Shown: positions 34,978-43,407 of the stretch, piece after piece
Layout: the number at the start of each line of letters is the position of its first letter
Numbering within the stretch: position 1 is the stretch's first letter
NCBI RefSeq assembly: GCF_013359945.1
Contig: NZ_JABWCS010000221.1
Coordinates: 62,001-126,000, forward strand
Direction: 5' to 3'
Length of the DNA stretch: 64,000 nucleotides
Source of the DNA: Paenibacillus agri
Lineage (GTDB): Bacteria > Bacillota > Bacilli > Paenibacillales > Paenibacillaceae
Program-made: the position numbers and the translations under genes
Notes under the pieces: model-generated
Database searches by the model: none
Seen by the model: only the letters and a program-made list of their open reading frames with translations
Told to the model about the DNA's origin: nothing

Positions 34978-35015
34978 CTTATGTACAGGCGGTAATGATC
35001 GTCGGTGCATAATTT

Positions 35016-35099
35016 GCGGTCGTGGCGGAATTGGCAGACGCGCACGGTTCAGGTCCGTGTGGTAGCAATACTGTGGAGGTTCGAGTCCTCTCGACCGCA
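35016..35099 (+). tRNA. tRNA-Leu (anticodon CAG), copy 2
   Basis: Identical to copy 1 except for one base in the variable arm (TACT for TACC, still paired by G-U). Acceptor GCGGTCG/CGACCGC, anticodon loop TTCAGGT, 84 nt, no encoded CCA. Confidence 0.97.
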
Positions 35100-35118
35100 T
35101 TATAGTTTGAATGAAATG

Positions 35119-35160
35119 AGCTTGTAAACTGACCATTAGGGGAGTTTACAAGCTTTTTTA
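35119..35160 (+). terminator. Terminator of tRNA-Leu copy 2
   Basis: AGCTTGTAAACT pairs perfectly with AGTTTACAAGCT, followed by TTTTTTA. Its sequence differs from the related terminators of copies 1 and 3. Confidence 0.9.
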
Positions 35161-35327
35161 TTTGGTAAAAGTATTCAGGCTATTATTTGTGTTTGTTCTT
35201 TTTTGTTGGATTATTTTACAATAATTACATGCGTTATTTCTTTACTTCTTTTATACTTGATTGTAGAATTAAACAACATGTAAAGTATACGCATTTACTT
35301 CATATATACAAAAAGGAGAGCGTACTT

Positions 35328-35681
35328 GTGAACACTGAAAATTGCGTTACGACTGACCTGGATCTAAAAGATACCGGTTTTGGATACACCTTATCACTGA
35401 TAGGTGGCAAATATAAAATGATTATTATTTATTGGTTGGCTGAACATAAAGTTATGCGCCATAATGAGCTGAAAAGACGTATTGGAACCATTTCATTCAA
35501 AACATTGGGGATTACGCTAAAAGAGCTTGAGGCCGAAGGTATCATTATCCGTGAGGAGTACCCGCAAATACCTCCGAAGGTGGAGTATTCTTTGTCGGAA
35601 CGCGGGCGCTCGCTTATTCCTGTCCTTGATATAATATGTGAATGGGGAGAGAGTAACCGTCCAGCTCTTTTGGCTAAGTAA
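35328..35681 (+). CDS. HxlR-family transcriptional regulator
   Basis: A 117-residue winged-helix regulator: GYTLSLIGGKYKMIIIYWLAEHKVMRHNELKRRIGTISFKTLGITLKELEAEGIIIREEYPQIPPKVEYSLSERG runs in pieces along the typical HxlR fold. The family includes YodB and CatR, which sense quinones and electrophiles by cysteine oxidation; a single N-terminal cysteine (NTENC, residue 5) is in the right place. GTG 35328 follows AAAGGAG and removes a long non-homologous head from the frame. A perfect terminator separates it from a quinone-reductase-like gene, its likely target. Confidence 0.87.
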   Translation: MNTENCVTTDLDLKDTGFGYTLSLIGGKYKMIIIYWLAEHKVMRHNELKRRIGTISFKTLGITLKELEAEGIIIREEYPQIPPKVEYSLSERGRSLIPVLDIICEWGESNRPALLAK

Positions 35682-35710
35682 GCTAACAATAGATTGTATT
35701 CATTAAATAT

Positions 35711-35737
35711 GGCGATCCGCGAGCGGATCGCCTTTTT
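35711..35737 (+). terminator. Terminator after the HxlR gene
   Basis: A perfect 10-bp stem GGCGATCCGC/GCGGATCGCC closed by a GA loop, followed by TTTTT. Confidence 0.93.
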
Positions 35738-35777
35738 ATATACCTTTTTTGTCTATAACACTCTCTAAAAGGTTCAC

Positions 35778-35802
35778 TACTTACCTAAAAGTGCATACTT
35801 AC
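35778..35802 (+). promoter_or_regulatory. TACTTAC direct repeats upstream of the quinone reductase
   Basis: TACTTAC occurs at 35778 and 35796 (18 bp apart), about 75 bp before the start of the next gene. It is a candidate binding site for the adjacent HxlR regulator. Confidence 0.4.
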
Positions 35803-35875
35803 TTTAATAATTCCCATGATATATACTCGTTCTCGAGCCGAAAATAATATTCAGAAGAAAAGAGTGGTGGGTTTT

Positions 35876-36403
35876 ATGAAAACATTAGTAGTTATAGCGC
35901 ATCCAAGTATAGAAAGTTCAATTATCAATAAAAAATGGTTGGAAGAGTTGAGAAAGCATCCTGAAGAGATTACTATACATGAGATTTACAAAGAATATCC
36001 GGATGAGAAAATTGATATTCAGAGGGAACAAGAGCTGATCGAAGCTCATGATAATTTGATTTTGCAATTCCCGGTTTATTGGTTTAATTGCCCGCCTTTT
36101 CTAAAGAAATGGCTGGATGAAGTACTTGCAGATGGATGGGCTTATGGCAAAGGTGGAGATAAGCTTAAGGATAAGAAAATAAGTTTGGCGGTCTCTGCCG
36201 GTATTAAATCGGAAGATTATTCGTCTACAGGCAGATACAATTACACCTTAAGTGAAGTATTACGTCCTTTTGAAGTTACTATTCTCTATACACATGCTGA
36301 CTATCGACCGTTTTACGCATTTTATGGAGCGGAACATAGTCCATTAGATCAAGAAGTTGAGTTAAGCGCTCAAGAGTATATTCATTTTATTAATTCTTTG
36401 TAA
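35876..36403 (+). CDS. NAD(P)H:quinone oxidoreductase, flavodoxin-like fold
   Basis: A 175-residue flavoprotein of the KefF/MdaB/YwrO group that reduces quinones with NAD(P)H by two electrons. KTLVVIAHPSIESSIINKKWLEEL forms the first strand and phosphate loop; LQFPVYWFNCPPFLKKWLDEVL is the family signature at the FMN site; GKGGDKLKDKKISLAVSAG follows. ATG 35876 begins homologous sequence; an upstream in-frame ATG lies in the promoter zone. Next to an HxlR regulator of the quinone-sensing type, it most likely detoxifies electrophiles. Confidence 0.88.
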   Translation: MKTLVVIAHPSIESSIINKKWLEELRKHPEEITIHEIYKEYPDEKIDIQREQELIEAHDNLILQFPVYWFNCPPFLKKWLDEVLADGWAYGKGGDKLKDKKISLAVSAGIKSEDYSSTGRYNYTLSEVLRPFEVTILYTHADYRPFYAFYGAEHSPLDQEVELSAQEYIHFINSL

Positions 36404-36411
36404 GTAAAATA

Positions 36412-36456
36412 GGAAGTTCATAAGTTTGCTCTTGCAGCAGCTTATGAACTTTTTCT
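36412..36456. terminator. Bidirectional terminator
   Basis: AAGTTCATAAG pairs with CTTATGAACTT between the convergent reductase and DedA genes, with TTTTT on the plus side. Confidence 0.8.
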
Positions 36457-37039
36457 ATATGCGATCACGGATGATGTGATACAGGACTAGAGCAACAAAT
36501 AGCGCTGAGAGTACCCAGATTCCGTCACGGTAAAGCAAATGACCGATTTCTTCGACATGGCTACCTACACTCCGCCCCAGTATGAAAAAAATCGTCGTCC
36601 ATACAAGTCCGGTTGTGTAAGAGAGTAAGGCGTAGCGACGGAACGACATTTTATTGAGTCCCATAAGATAGGGCAGGACATGCCGGATGACCGGGAAAAA
36701 GTAACCGATGCAGAGTGAGAAGCTGCCGTATTTCTGTATCAATTTTTCCGAGAATACAAGGTATTTATCCATCTTCTTTTTACGGCGAAGTTTATCCAGT
36801 ACAGTGGCCCCCAGCAGGCGGCCAAGCACATAACCAAGTGATAACCCCGAGATGACTCCCAAATAGGTAACAATGAAGGCAGGAACCATATGAAGTACGC
36901 CGTTTGAGGTAACGCTGCCTCCAGTCATGACAATAACTTCGTCGGGGATGGGGAGACCGATAATCCCGAACCAAAGGGCAAGGAATAAAGCGGCATAGCC
37001 AAACTGCCCAATAAGCGATATAAGCGTGTCATAGCTCAT
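36455..37039 (-). CDS. DedA-family membrane protein
   Basis: A 194-residue protein of the DedA/VTT superfamily, which includes undecaprenyl-phosphate and phospholipid flippases. It has about five hydrophobic segments, the early ALWFGIIGLPIPDEVIVMTGG motif (E-x-P-x-P-x-E type region) and the conserved FFPVIRHVLPYLMGLNKMSFRRY loop with paired arginines. Its start overlaps the stop of the upstream methyltransferase by 4 bp, so the two are coupled. The partner being a phospholipid-type methyltransferase points to a lipid-related role. Confidence 0.9.
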   Translation of the reverse strand: MSYDTLISLIGQFGYAALFLALWFGIIGLPIPDEVIVMTGGSVTSNGVLHMVPAFIVTYLGVISGLSLGYVLGRLLGATVLDKLRRKKKMDKYLVFSEKLIQKYGSFSLCIGYFFPVIRHVLPYLMGLNKMSFRRYALLSYTTGLVWTTIFFILGRSVGSHVEEIGHLLYRDGIWVLSALFVALVLYHIIRDRI

Positions 37040-37659
37040 TTACAGGCAGCTCCTTCTGCTAAAGGATGTGAGTCTGAATGAAGAAGAGGCGGTTTCTTCC
37101 GACAGACGTAGACGAAGGCAGGGGGCATATTAAGAGGCACGAAATGTACATGCTCTATCTCAAACTGCTGGTGTAGCTGTTTTCTCATTTGCTGGGAGTA
37201 TTGAAAAGCAATGAACAGTCCACCGGGCTTCAGAGCCGTACTAATCTGCTCCATTAGAATATCGCGTAGCTGTTGCGGGAAATTAAAAAAGGGCAGGCCA
37301 CTTAATATGCAATCCAATTTCTCGTCTTCAAGCCCTTGTTGGCGTAGGGCAGTGTCCAGACGGCTGGCATCGGGATAGCTGGGAAATCCCGGGTATCTCT
37401 CAGTCAGTTTCTGCCGCAATTCTACATCTTTCTCAAATAGAAGAACTTGCGTGTGTTTTGACTTAGCAGACGCTATGTATTGCGTAATCGCGCCGCTGCC
37501 AGCCCCAAGCTCGGCAATTGCCGTTGCTTGTTGCCAGGGGACGTACTCTATCATTTTTTTGGCCAGAGAAGCTGAGCTTGGTGTAATACTGCCGATCTGC
37601 ATGGGCATCCGAAGGAATTTATAAAAAAATAGTAAGGCGTCATGGAGGTTTCTGTGCAT
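37036..37659 (-). CDS. Class I SAM methyltransferase, phospholipid N-methyltransferase-like
   Basis: A 207-residue enzyme resembling PmtA/rRNA-dimethylase-like methyltransferases. RMPMQIGSITPSSASLAKKMIEYV (residues 16-40) and AELGAGSGAITQYI (motif I) match the group that methylates phosphatidylethanolamine; ILSGLPFFNFP replaces the catalytic NPPY-type motif. The ATG at 37659 follows AAGGAT; an upstream in-frame start is less likely. It is translated into the DedA gene with a 4-bp overlap. I infer a membrane-lipid modification unit; the actual substrate is unknown. Confidence 0.8.
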   Translation of the reverse strand: MHRNLHDALLFFYKFLRMPMQIGSITPSSASLAKKMIEYVPWQQATAIAELGAGSGAITQYIASAKSKHTQVLLFEKDVELRQKLTERYPGFPSYPDASRLDTALRQQGLEDEKLDCILSGLPFFNFPQQLRDILMEQISTALKPGGLFIAFQYSQQMRKQLHQQFEIEHVHFVPLNMPPAFVYVCRKKPPLLHSDSHPLAEGAACK

Positions 37660-37769
37660 AGTGTTATCCTTCTTTCTCGTTGGTGCCTCCATCATAAGCA
37701 ATAAAAATAAAGATCAAATAAGGGGAAATCTAAAGTTTCTTTGAAGATTTTTTTGATATTAAGGAACGC

Positions 37770-37808
37770 AAAAAAGCCCCTTCAACTTCTGATGGAAGTG
37801 AAGGGGCC
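37770..37808 (-). terminator. Terminator of the kinase operon
   Basis: On the minus strand GCCCCTTCACTTCC pairs with GGAAGT-GAAGGGGC (one bulge) and is followed by TTTTTT. Confidence 0.88.
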
Positions 37809-37821
37809 TAGTGCTTTGATA

Positions 37822-39129
37822 TTATAATCTCGTTTTGGGAAGCTCAAGAAGAACGTTGAACTGATCCCCATGAATTTCGATATTGATGTCACCGCCGTGC
37901 AGGTCAACAATGCTTCTCACAATAGCCAGACCAAGCCCGGAGCCTTCGGTTTGGCGTGACTCATCCGCTCTTTTGAAGCGTTCAAATAACTCGTCAGGGG
38001 GAAAATCGATTTCATAAGAAGACGTGTTTTGGATTTTAAGCAGAACCCGATGATCAGATTCATCAAGGTAAATGTAAATTCTTGTGCCAGGAAGGGAGTA
38101 TTTTTTGGCGTTACCAATCAGGTTTTCAAATACCCGCCAGATTTTATTTCCGTCCAATTCGGCATAGATATGGGGTTTGGCTATTTTCTCTCTAACTTCA
38201 AGCGATGTTCCTAGGTTGCTGCTGAATTCAGCAATTGCCTGTGTTAATAATGTGGCTACATCGATTGTTTGAATATCCAGTTCAACCGTGCCGCTGGTCA
38301 TTTTAGACACTTCAAACAGGTCTTCAATTAATAGCTTGAGCCGAAGAGCTTTGCGGTCCAGAATATCAACGTAGGAATTGGCTCGATCCGACTCAAGTTG
38401 TTCTTTTTTTAACAAATCAATGTAGTTGATAATAGAAGTTAATGGGGTTTTCAAGTCATGAGAGACATTTGTAATCAGCTCCGTTTTTAAACGCTCGCTT
38501 TTTATTTGATCCTCCAATGCATTTTGATATCCGACCTTCATGTTGTTAATGTATCCTGCCAGTCTGGGAAATACGCCTTCTCCTTGAACCGGAATTGTGG
38601 CTTGAATGTTACCCTGGGCAATTTCTTTCGTGCCGTTAACAATCTGCATCAACTGAGTGAGCTTGTGCAAACTATACGGAATGACAATCAGAATATACAA
38701 AACGATATAGGGTATCCACACAAACAATTCATATCGTGGGGGATAGGTAATAAGCCGCCAAACTGAAATACCTGCGATAGCTGTTAACAGGAATAAAACA
38801 AACATTTTCAGTGTAATTCGGCTATCTACGGAAATGCCTTTCCAGACTTGAACATACTTCCTAAGAAGGTCTAAGTAAATGGACACTATGCTGGCCTGTT
38901 TCGGAGCATTTTTAGTAAAAAATAAATAGCCTTTGCCTGCTATAGTCAGGACAAAAATAGCAGCTAAAACATAGTTTAACAGGATGAATAGAAGAGGACT
39001 CCAGTAGAACAACCCGATGAGTGAATCAATTAGTTGAACCACTATCCATAAAATTGCCGTACCTACTATGACACGGAAATCAAGAGATATGCTTCGAATC
39101 CAATTATTTTTTCTCGATTTTGTACCCAA
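37822..39129 (-). CDS. Sensor histidine kinase
   Basis: A 435-residue membrane kinase. Four hydrophobic helices (about residues 17-65 and 108-155) are joined by short loops, so there is almost no extracellular sensor; it may sense lipids or the membrane itself. A HAMP-like segment (MQIVNGTKEIAQGNIQATIPVQG) leads to the H-box NVSHDLKTPLTSI, N-box ENLIGNAKKYS and G-box GSGLGLAIVRSIVDLHGG. The gene overlaps the upstream response regulator by 26 bp, fixing them as a pair. It ends the operon started by the GDPD-like gene. Confidence 0.93.
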   Translation of the reverse strand: MGTKSRKNNWIRSISLDFRVIVGTAILWIVVQLIDSLIGLFYWSPLLFILLNYVLAAIFVLTIAGKGYLFFTKNAPKQASIVSIYLDLLRKYVQVWKGISVDSRITLKMFVLFLLTAIAGISVWRLITYPPRYELFVWIPYIVLYILIVIPYSLHKLTQLMQIVNGTKEIAQGNIQATIPVQGEGVFPRLAGYINNMKVGYQNALEDQIKSERLKTELITNVSHDLKTPLTSIINYIDLLKKEQLESDRANSYVDILDRKALRLKLLIEDLFEVSKMTSGTVELDIQTIDVATLLTQAIAEFSSNLGTSLEVREKIAKPHIYAELDGNKIWRVFENLIGNAKKYSLPGTRIYIYLDESDHRVLLKIQNTSSYEIDFPPDELFERFKRADESRQTEGSGLGLAIVRSIVDLHGGDINIEIHGDQFNVLLELPKTRL

Positions 39130-39805
39130 TTCCCCACACCACCTTTAAATATTTCGGATCCTTGGGATTAATCTCAATTTTCTCGCGAATGTTCCTTACG
39201 TGTACAGCGACTGTATTATCAGATGCATAAATAGGCTCATTCCATACGCTCTCGTAAATTTCTTCAATGGAAAAGACCCTTCCTTTGTTCTCCATCAGCA
39301 GCTCCAGAATTTTATATTCCTTAGGGGTGAGCCGGATGTCTTCGCCGTCTACTTCAACGGTTTTTGAAGTTTTGTTCAGGGCAAGGCCACGTACCTGTAT
39401 AATCTCCTCGCCCGCACTCATTTGAAAAGATCCCAAATTGGTAAACCTTCTGAGCTGAGACCGGACCCTTGCGACCAGCTCCATCGGATCGAATGGTTTT
39501 GTAATGTAATCATCGGCGCCTACATTAAGCCCTATGATTTTGTCGTTCGCTTCTGATTTGGCGGAGAGTAGAATAATTGGTATATTTTTATTTTCACGAA
39601 TTTTGAATGTTGCTTTAATTCCATCCATTTGTGGCATCATGACATCCATGATAATGAGATGAATGGTTTCTTTTTCTAATATTTCAAGGGCTTCTAACCC
39701 ATTGGACGCTGTAAAAACATCCACACTATCGCTTTTCAAATAAATGACCAGCGCTTCTCTGATTTCCAATTCATCATCTACAATAAGAATATTATTGATT
39801 GCCAT
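39104..39805 (-). CDS. OmpR/PhoB-family response regulator
   Basis: A 233-residue regulator. The receiver domain has the acidic pair VDDE (residues 9-12), phosphorylated Asp in IIMDVMMPQMDG, and the Thr/Ser-Lys switch LLSAKSE. The C-terminal winged helix (LTPKEYKILELLMENKGRVFSIEEIYESVW...VHVRNIREKIE) binds direct repeats near promoters. Its start overlaps the GDPD-like gene stop by 1 bp and its end overlaps the kinase gene, so all three are co-expressed. Confidence 0.95.
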   Translation of the reverse strand: MAINNILIVDDELEIREALVIYLKSDSVDVFTASNGLEALEILEKETIHLIIMDVMMPQMDGIKATFKIRENKNIPIILLSAKSEANDKIIGLNVGADDYITKPFDPMELVARVRSQLRRFTNLGSFQMSAGEEIIQVRGLALNKTSKTVEVDGEDIRLTPKEYKILELLMENKGRVFSIEEIYESVWNEPIYASDNTVAVHVRNIREKIEINPKDPKYLKVVWGIGYKIEKK

Positions 39806-40749
39806 TATGCTGCCACCTTCATTATTATACTGCTTATCGTTCCCAGTACTTCCTGGATGTATTTCCCGAAAACCAGCTTAACAGGCTTGGAAAATGTATC
39901 CTCCAGTATGTTCGGAGGAGTTTCTAAATCTGTGTAATACCCGTGTACGCCTAGTTGAGACATTAATTTCATAGCGCCCGGACTATTAACGGTATGGACG
40001 TAGCTTTGTACATTTAGTTGGTTTAATGCATAGACCAGATTAGGATTTATGAGCACACGGTAGGTGGGCATGGCCACCACTGATATTTGTTTTTCCTTTA
40101 CAAAATCTACAATACTTGCGGCCGAAGCTCCGGATTGATACAGGGAATAGATTTTATTGGGAAAAGGATAGATGTTCATGACGGTATCGTACATTTCCGG
40201 ACTATAGATTTCAGGAATAATTCGATTCAGGAGAGAAGCATCAATCTTCCTGGCTTGTTCCACTAAAACAGAAAATTGCTGCTGAATCTTCTGTTTGTTC
40301 ATTTCCTTCGTATCTGTAACCAGATAGAAATCAGGATAGTTCTCCATTAAATGAAGGATATCTTTAAATAAAAGCGGCCGGAATTTGCCGTCTATAAGAG
40401 AACTCTCAAATTGCGAACTAGTTAATGAATGACCAGTCTGACCAGACAGATCTGGCTGTAGCCTTTTGGTCCAGTCATGTCTGGCGGCAAGCTCACCGTC
40501 AGTTGTTAGCAAAAGATCTGTTTCGAACAGGCGGTACCCATTATTGTAGTTCGTTATAAATGCATCATAGGAGTTTGTATAACTTGATCCTTGTATGCCG
40601 CCCAAGGCATGAGCAATTAATCTGTTATTTTCCCAACCATTTATATTTTTTGCAGGAACCTGTCCGTTCTGCCCAGACCAAACGATTCCCCATCCTAACC
40701 AAATTAAACAAAACGCTATCAATATTACACTCATTATTTTCTTATCCAC
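39805..40749 (-). CDS. GDPD-like phosphodiesterase, membrane-anchored
   Basis: A 314-residue protein with an N-terminal signal anchor (KKIMSVILIAFCLIWLGWGIVW) and a glycerophosphodiester phosphodiesterase/PI-PLC-type TIM barrel. The metal-site residues are visible as IAHALGG and RLFETDLLLTTDGELAARHDW, with the usual E-x-D and downstream His. It would act outside the cell on glycerophosphodiesters, teichoic acid or lipid head groups. The start is GTG, with AAAGGAG 7 bp upstream. It leads the operon with a response regulator and kinase, so the enzyme and its signalling system share one promoter. The C-terminal hydrophobic stretch may be a second membrane contact. Confidence 0.82.
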   Translation of the reverse strand: MDKKIMSVILIAFCLIWLGWGIVWSGQNGQVPAKNINGWENNRLIAHALGGIQGSSYTNSYDAFITNYNNGYRLFETDLLLTTDGELAARHDWTKRLQPDLSGQTGHSLTSSQFESSLIDGKFRPLLFKDILHLMENYPDFYLVTDTKEMNKQKIQQQFSVLVEQARKIDASLLNRIIPEIYSPEMYDTVMNIYPFPNKIYSLYQSGASAASIVDFVKEKQISVVAMPTYRVLINPNLVYALNQLNVQSYVHTVNSPGAMKLMSQLGVHGYYTDLETPPNILEDTFSKPVKLVFGKYIQEVLGTISSIIMKVAA

Positions 40750-40775
40750 CTGTAATTCTCCTTTTCATATGCCGA

Positions 40776-40791
40776 TGTAAGTCATCTTACA
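40776..40791. promoter_or_regulatory. Palindrome upstream of the GDPD operon
   Basis: TGTAAG-TCAT-CTTACA is a perfect inverted repeat 27 bp before the GTG start, probably near the transcription start and a candidate for autoregulation by the operon's own response regulator. Confidence 0.5.
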
Positions 40792-41181
40792 GGGCTGATA
40801 TAAAGGACAGGTGGAGAAAAAACGAATGAAATTATGAAGATTATTATAGCATGGATGGGGGAGGGGTTAGACAAGGGGCTTATTCACTATCTGGAAGCGC
40901 AAGGAATAGAGGCCTTGATTAGCTTAATGTCGAAAAGAATGTATAACCGCATAAAACAAAAGGAGAGGTACTTTGAAAAATATTAGGGAAGCAACAAAAG
41001 AGGAAATGATAGAGATTTATGAGATGGGCTATGATGTTTGGGGAGATAATCTCCCTCATCGTATATGAACTAAATCTGTCTGAAGAAAATGATATTGACT
41101 CCATATCACTTGAGATCCCCGATTACTTGTAAAGCACATTCTTATTGAAGTGAAGAGACACGAAAAAGGGAGGTTATGAAC
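40792..41181. other. Decayed intergenic region with small frames
   Basis: Holds a GNAT N-terminal relic (40973-41068), a 50-codon frame (40834-40986) without a convincing ribosome site, and an open C-terminal-like segment ending LSEENDIDSISLEIPDYL with TAA at about 41132. These look like remnants of two or three genes joined by deletions. Confidence 0.45.
40973..41068 (+). pseudogene. GNAT acetyltransferase, N-terminal remnant
   Basis: A TTG start with AAAGGAG 8 bp upstream opens a 31-codon frame KNIREATKEEMIEIYEMGYDVWGDNLP, the usual beginning of a GNAT acetyltransferase, then stops at TGA. The acetyl-CoA-binding part is absent. In a shifted frame the sequence goes on with unrelated coding-like residues, so this is the head of a gene cut by a deletion. 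Confidence 0.65.
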
Positions 41182-41349
41182 GTGCATAAGAAGAAGTATT
41201 TTATTCTAGTGCTACCAACGATAATAATTGGGCTATTTTTATTTTACTTTCTTCCAGCAAACCAGAGACCCTATATTTTATTAGTTCCTAGTGCATTTTG
41301 GTTGATATATTATATTTGGATATATATTGAAAGAAAACAAAAGAAATAA
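41182..41349 (+). CDS. Small two-span membrane protein, 55 aa
   Basis: A 55-residue protein that starts with a basic head (HKKKYF), has two hydrophobic helices (ILVLPTIIIGLFLFYFL and YILLVPSAFWLIYYIWIYI) separated by PANQRP, and ends with a basic tail (ERKQKK). The charge pattern puts both ends in the cytoplasm. GTG 41182 sits 8 bp after GGGAGG; ATG 41176 in the same frame is too close. I recognise no named family. It is too short to appear in ordinary ORF calling but has every sign of a real gene. Confidence 0.65.
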   Translation: MHKKKYFILVLPTIIIGLFLFYFLPANQRPYILLVPSAFWLIYYIWIYIERKQKK

Positions 41350-41459
41350 TATTGAACTAACTGGTAGTATCACTGGCTTTTTACTTTTCAAGATGGCTTG
41401 AACTAGCTTATCTGTTAAGAATGGATGAATGTAAATAATACATATGGAGGTAATTAAGT

Positions 41460-42125
41460 TTGAAAACTCACTACTATCTCAGTTGGTTTAATGATTTTTT
41501 TCCAGAGAAGCTGGTCCAATGTTTGCATGAGGATATAAAAGACAGAAAATCGCTTGTTATGATTAGCGCTGATCCGTCTGGTTATACAGCTGAGCAAATT
41601 AACTTTGATGATGTTTCTGAATGGACATGGTTGAATCAGGCTAACATTATTTTTAATGAATATCATTTCATTGATTACCGCATGCAGAAGGAAGATGCCC
41701 AGCGATTAATTCAAAATGCTTCTGTCATTTTTTTATGCGGTGGAGATCCTGTTTTGCAGAACGATTTTTTGGCGGATTATGAATTATCGGATGTTATTAA
41801 GAACAGCAATGCCGTTATAATGGGTGCCAGCGCCGGTGCGATAAATATGGCTGCAAAATGGTTAAGCTTGAACAACATTTATGAAGTTGAAAAAAGTACT
41901 CTTTATGATGGTATTGGCTTTGATCATTTTGCCTATGAATCTCATTCTAAACGCGACTACGCCACGTTTGTTCAAGGCTACCTGTTCCCCTTGTCTGAAG
42001 AGATTGATGTTTATGCGGCAGAACAGGAGAGCGCTATACGTGTAAAGGACGGCAAAATAGAAATAATGGGTCCTGTATATTTAGTTTCCACCTCAAAGAT
42101 TCAGAAATTGGTTGAGACGCTCTAA
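41460..42125 (+). CDS. Peptidase S51-type (dipeptidase E-like) protein
   Basis: A 221-residue cytoplasmic protein of the class-I-glutamine-amidotransferase-like fold. The nucleophile elbow GASAGA (about residue 122) carries Ser in place of the Cys of amidotransferases, the mark of the S51 peptidases that cut Asp-X dipeptides and of cyanophycinase. FLCGGDPVLQNDFL precedes it and an EQESAIRV tail follows. The conserved His is within DHFAYESHSKRD. The TTG start follows GGAGG by 9 bp. Spacing and codon use suggest an intact gene with its own promoter. Confidence 0.8.
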   Translation: MKTHYYLSWFNDFFPEKLVQCLHEDIKDRKSLVMISADPSGYTAEQINFDDVSEWTWLNQANIIFNEYHFIDYRMQKEDAQRLIQNASVIFLCGGDPVLQNDFLADYELSDVIKNSNAVIMGASAGAINMAAKWLSLNNIYEVEKSTLYDGIGFDHFAYESHSKRDYATFVQGYLFPLSEEIDVYAAEQESAIRVKDGKIEIMGPVYLVSTSKIQKLVETL

Positions 42126-42306
42126 TTAGGGTGAGTGGCTGTGACCTAACAGAATTAATTCCTTTTGATGTATAACTAGCTGCTCATTTTATTGAACTAA
42201 CGGGACAATGTTTTGTGATTTATTCCCAATCACGCACAACAAAATCGGAACAAGCGTCGTCTATACTAAAGAATGGAAAATAGTCTCTGAGGAGCGTGGA
42301 CAACAG

Positions 42307-43407
42307 GTGCTTAAAAAGATGGCTCTTACCCTTCTATTTACGACGATGGTATTCAGTACAAACGTGGCGGAGCAATCGCAGGCTGCCAGTGAGACCGCTA
42401 TGCAGGCGCAGACAGGCGATCAACTGTATCCGATTGAAGTTAATGGAAAATACGGTTTCATCAACGGCAAAGGCAAGGAGGTCATTGAGGCGGTATACGA
42501 CGGATACGGGTATTCAGGAGTATCCGGAGGGACGGTGTATGTCGAGGACCATGCGGCTAAAAAGCAATATTATTTCAGTTCAGCAGGCAGCGAGCTGTTC
42601 GAATACAAGCTGAGAGATGCCGGCATTCTTTATAATGACCGTGCGCTGTATGCGACGCAGGTTCAGAACGCTGACGGAACTAAGGCGACACGGTACGGAT
42701 ATATAGACAGCCATGGCAAGGTGAGCATACAGCCCATCTACGCCCGGGCGTTTAATTTCTCCGAAGGTCTGGCTCGGGTCAATGTGGGCAAAGCATCGGG
42801 GTACATCAACACGAAGGGCGAGTTGGTCATTCCGTACCGGTATAGCTCGACGTCCGATTTCTCCGAAGGTCTGGCGAGCGTAGTGCTTGCATTCGGCGGC
42901 AAATACGGCTATATCGACACCACCGGCAAGCTCCGCGTTACGCCCCGGTATGATTACGCCACACCGTTTTCAAACGGGGCGGCAGTAGTTTACGTGAACG
43001 GAAAATACGGGTACATCGACAAAAACGGCAATTACCTGCTAAAACCGCAGTTCAGCATGGCGCAGCCGTTCTCGGAAGGACTGGCTTTTGTCGAGCGTAA
43101 TGGAGTCACCTTCTACATCAACAAGAAGGGCACCAAAGTCATCCAGGGCTTTACAGCCGGAGGTTTGTTCAAGGGCGGCCTGGCTCCGGCCAGCCAGGGG
43201 CAGAGGTACGGCTATATCAATACATCCGGCCGCTTTGTGATCAAGTCGCAATTCTATTGGGCCGACGCTTTTAACGGCGAATTGGCGGTGATCAGCTTGC
43301 TCGATCCGAATTCGCGTGAGGAAATCAGAGGGTACATGAACCGCAGCGGAGCGATCGTCTGGCCGCCGGCTTCCGAACTTCCGTACGGAGTGACAAAACT
43401 ACAGTAA
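42307..43407 (+). CDS. Secreted WG-repeat protein
   Basis: A 366-residue exported protein. The signal peptide is KKMALTLLFTTMVFSTNVAEQSQAAS, with cleavage expected after AxA-like residues. The mature part consists of about eight WG-type beta repeats of 40-50 residues, seen as YGFINGKGKEVI, YGYIDSHGKVSI, SGYINTKGELVI, YGYIDTTGKLRV, YGYIDKNGNYLL, FYINKKGTKVI, YGYINTSGRFVI and RGYMNRSG. Each is followed by an F-SEGLA turn. Such repeats form propeller or solenoid surfaces with no known enzyme function. GTG 42307 is chosen because the signal peptide begins there; ATG 42208 would hide it. Confidence 0.82.
   Translation: MLKKMALTLLFTTMVFSTNVAEQSQAASETAMQAQTGDQLYPIEVNGKYGFINGKGKEVIEAVYDGYGYSGVSGGTVYVEDHAAKKQYYFSSAGSELFEYKLRDAGILYNDRALYATQVQNADGTKATRYGYIDSHGKVSIQPIYARAFNFSEGLARVNVGKASGYINTKGELVIPYRYSSTSDFSEGLASVVLAFGGKYGYIDTTGKLRVTPRYDYATPFSNGAAVVYVNGKYGYIDKNGNYLLKPQFSMAQPFSEGLAFVERNGVTFYINKKGTKVIQGFTAGGLFKGGLAPASQGQRYGYINTSGRFVIKSQFYWADAFNGELAVISLLDPNSREEIRGYMNRSGAIVWPPASELPYGVTKLQ

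Noticed and set aside
40834..40986. 50-codon frame starting KIIIAWMGEGLDKG
   Set aside because: The nearest ribosome-like site is about 20 bp away, and the frame overlaps a GNAT relic; it is probably debris, although it has a coding-like composition.
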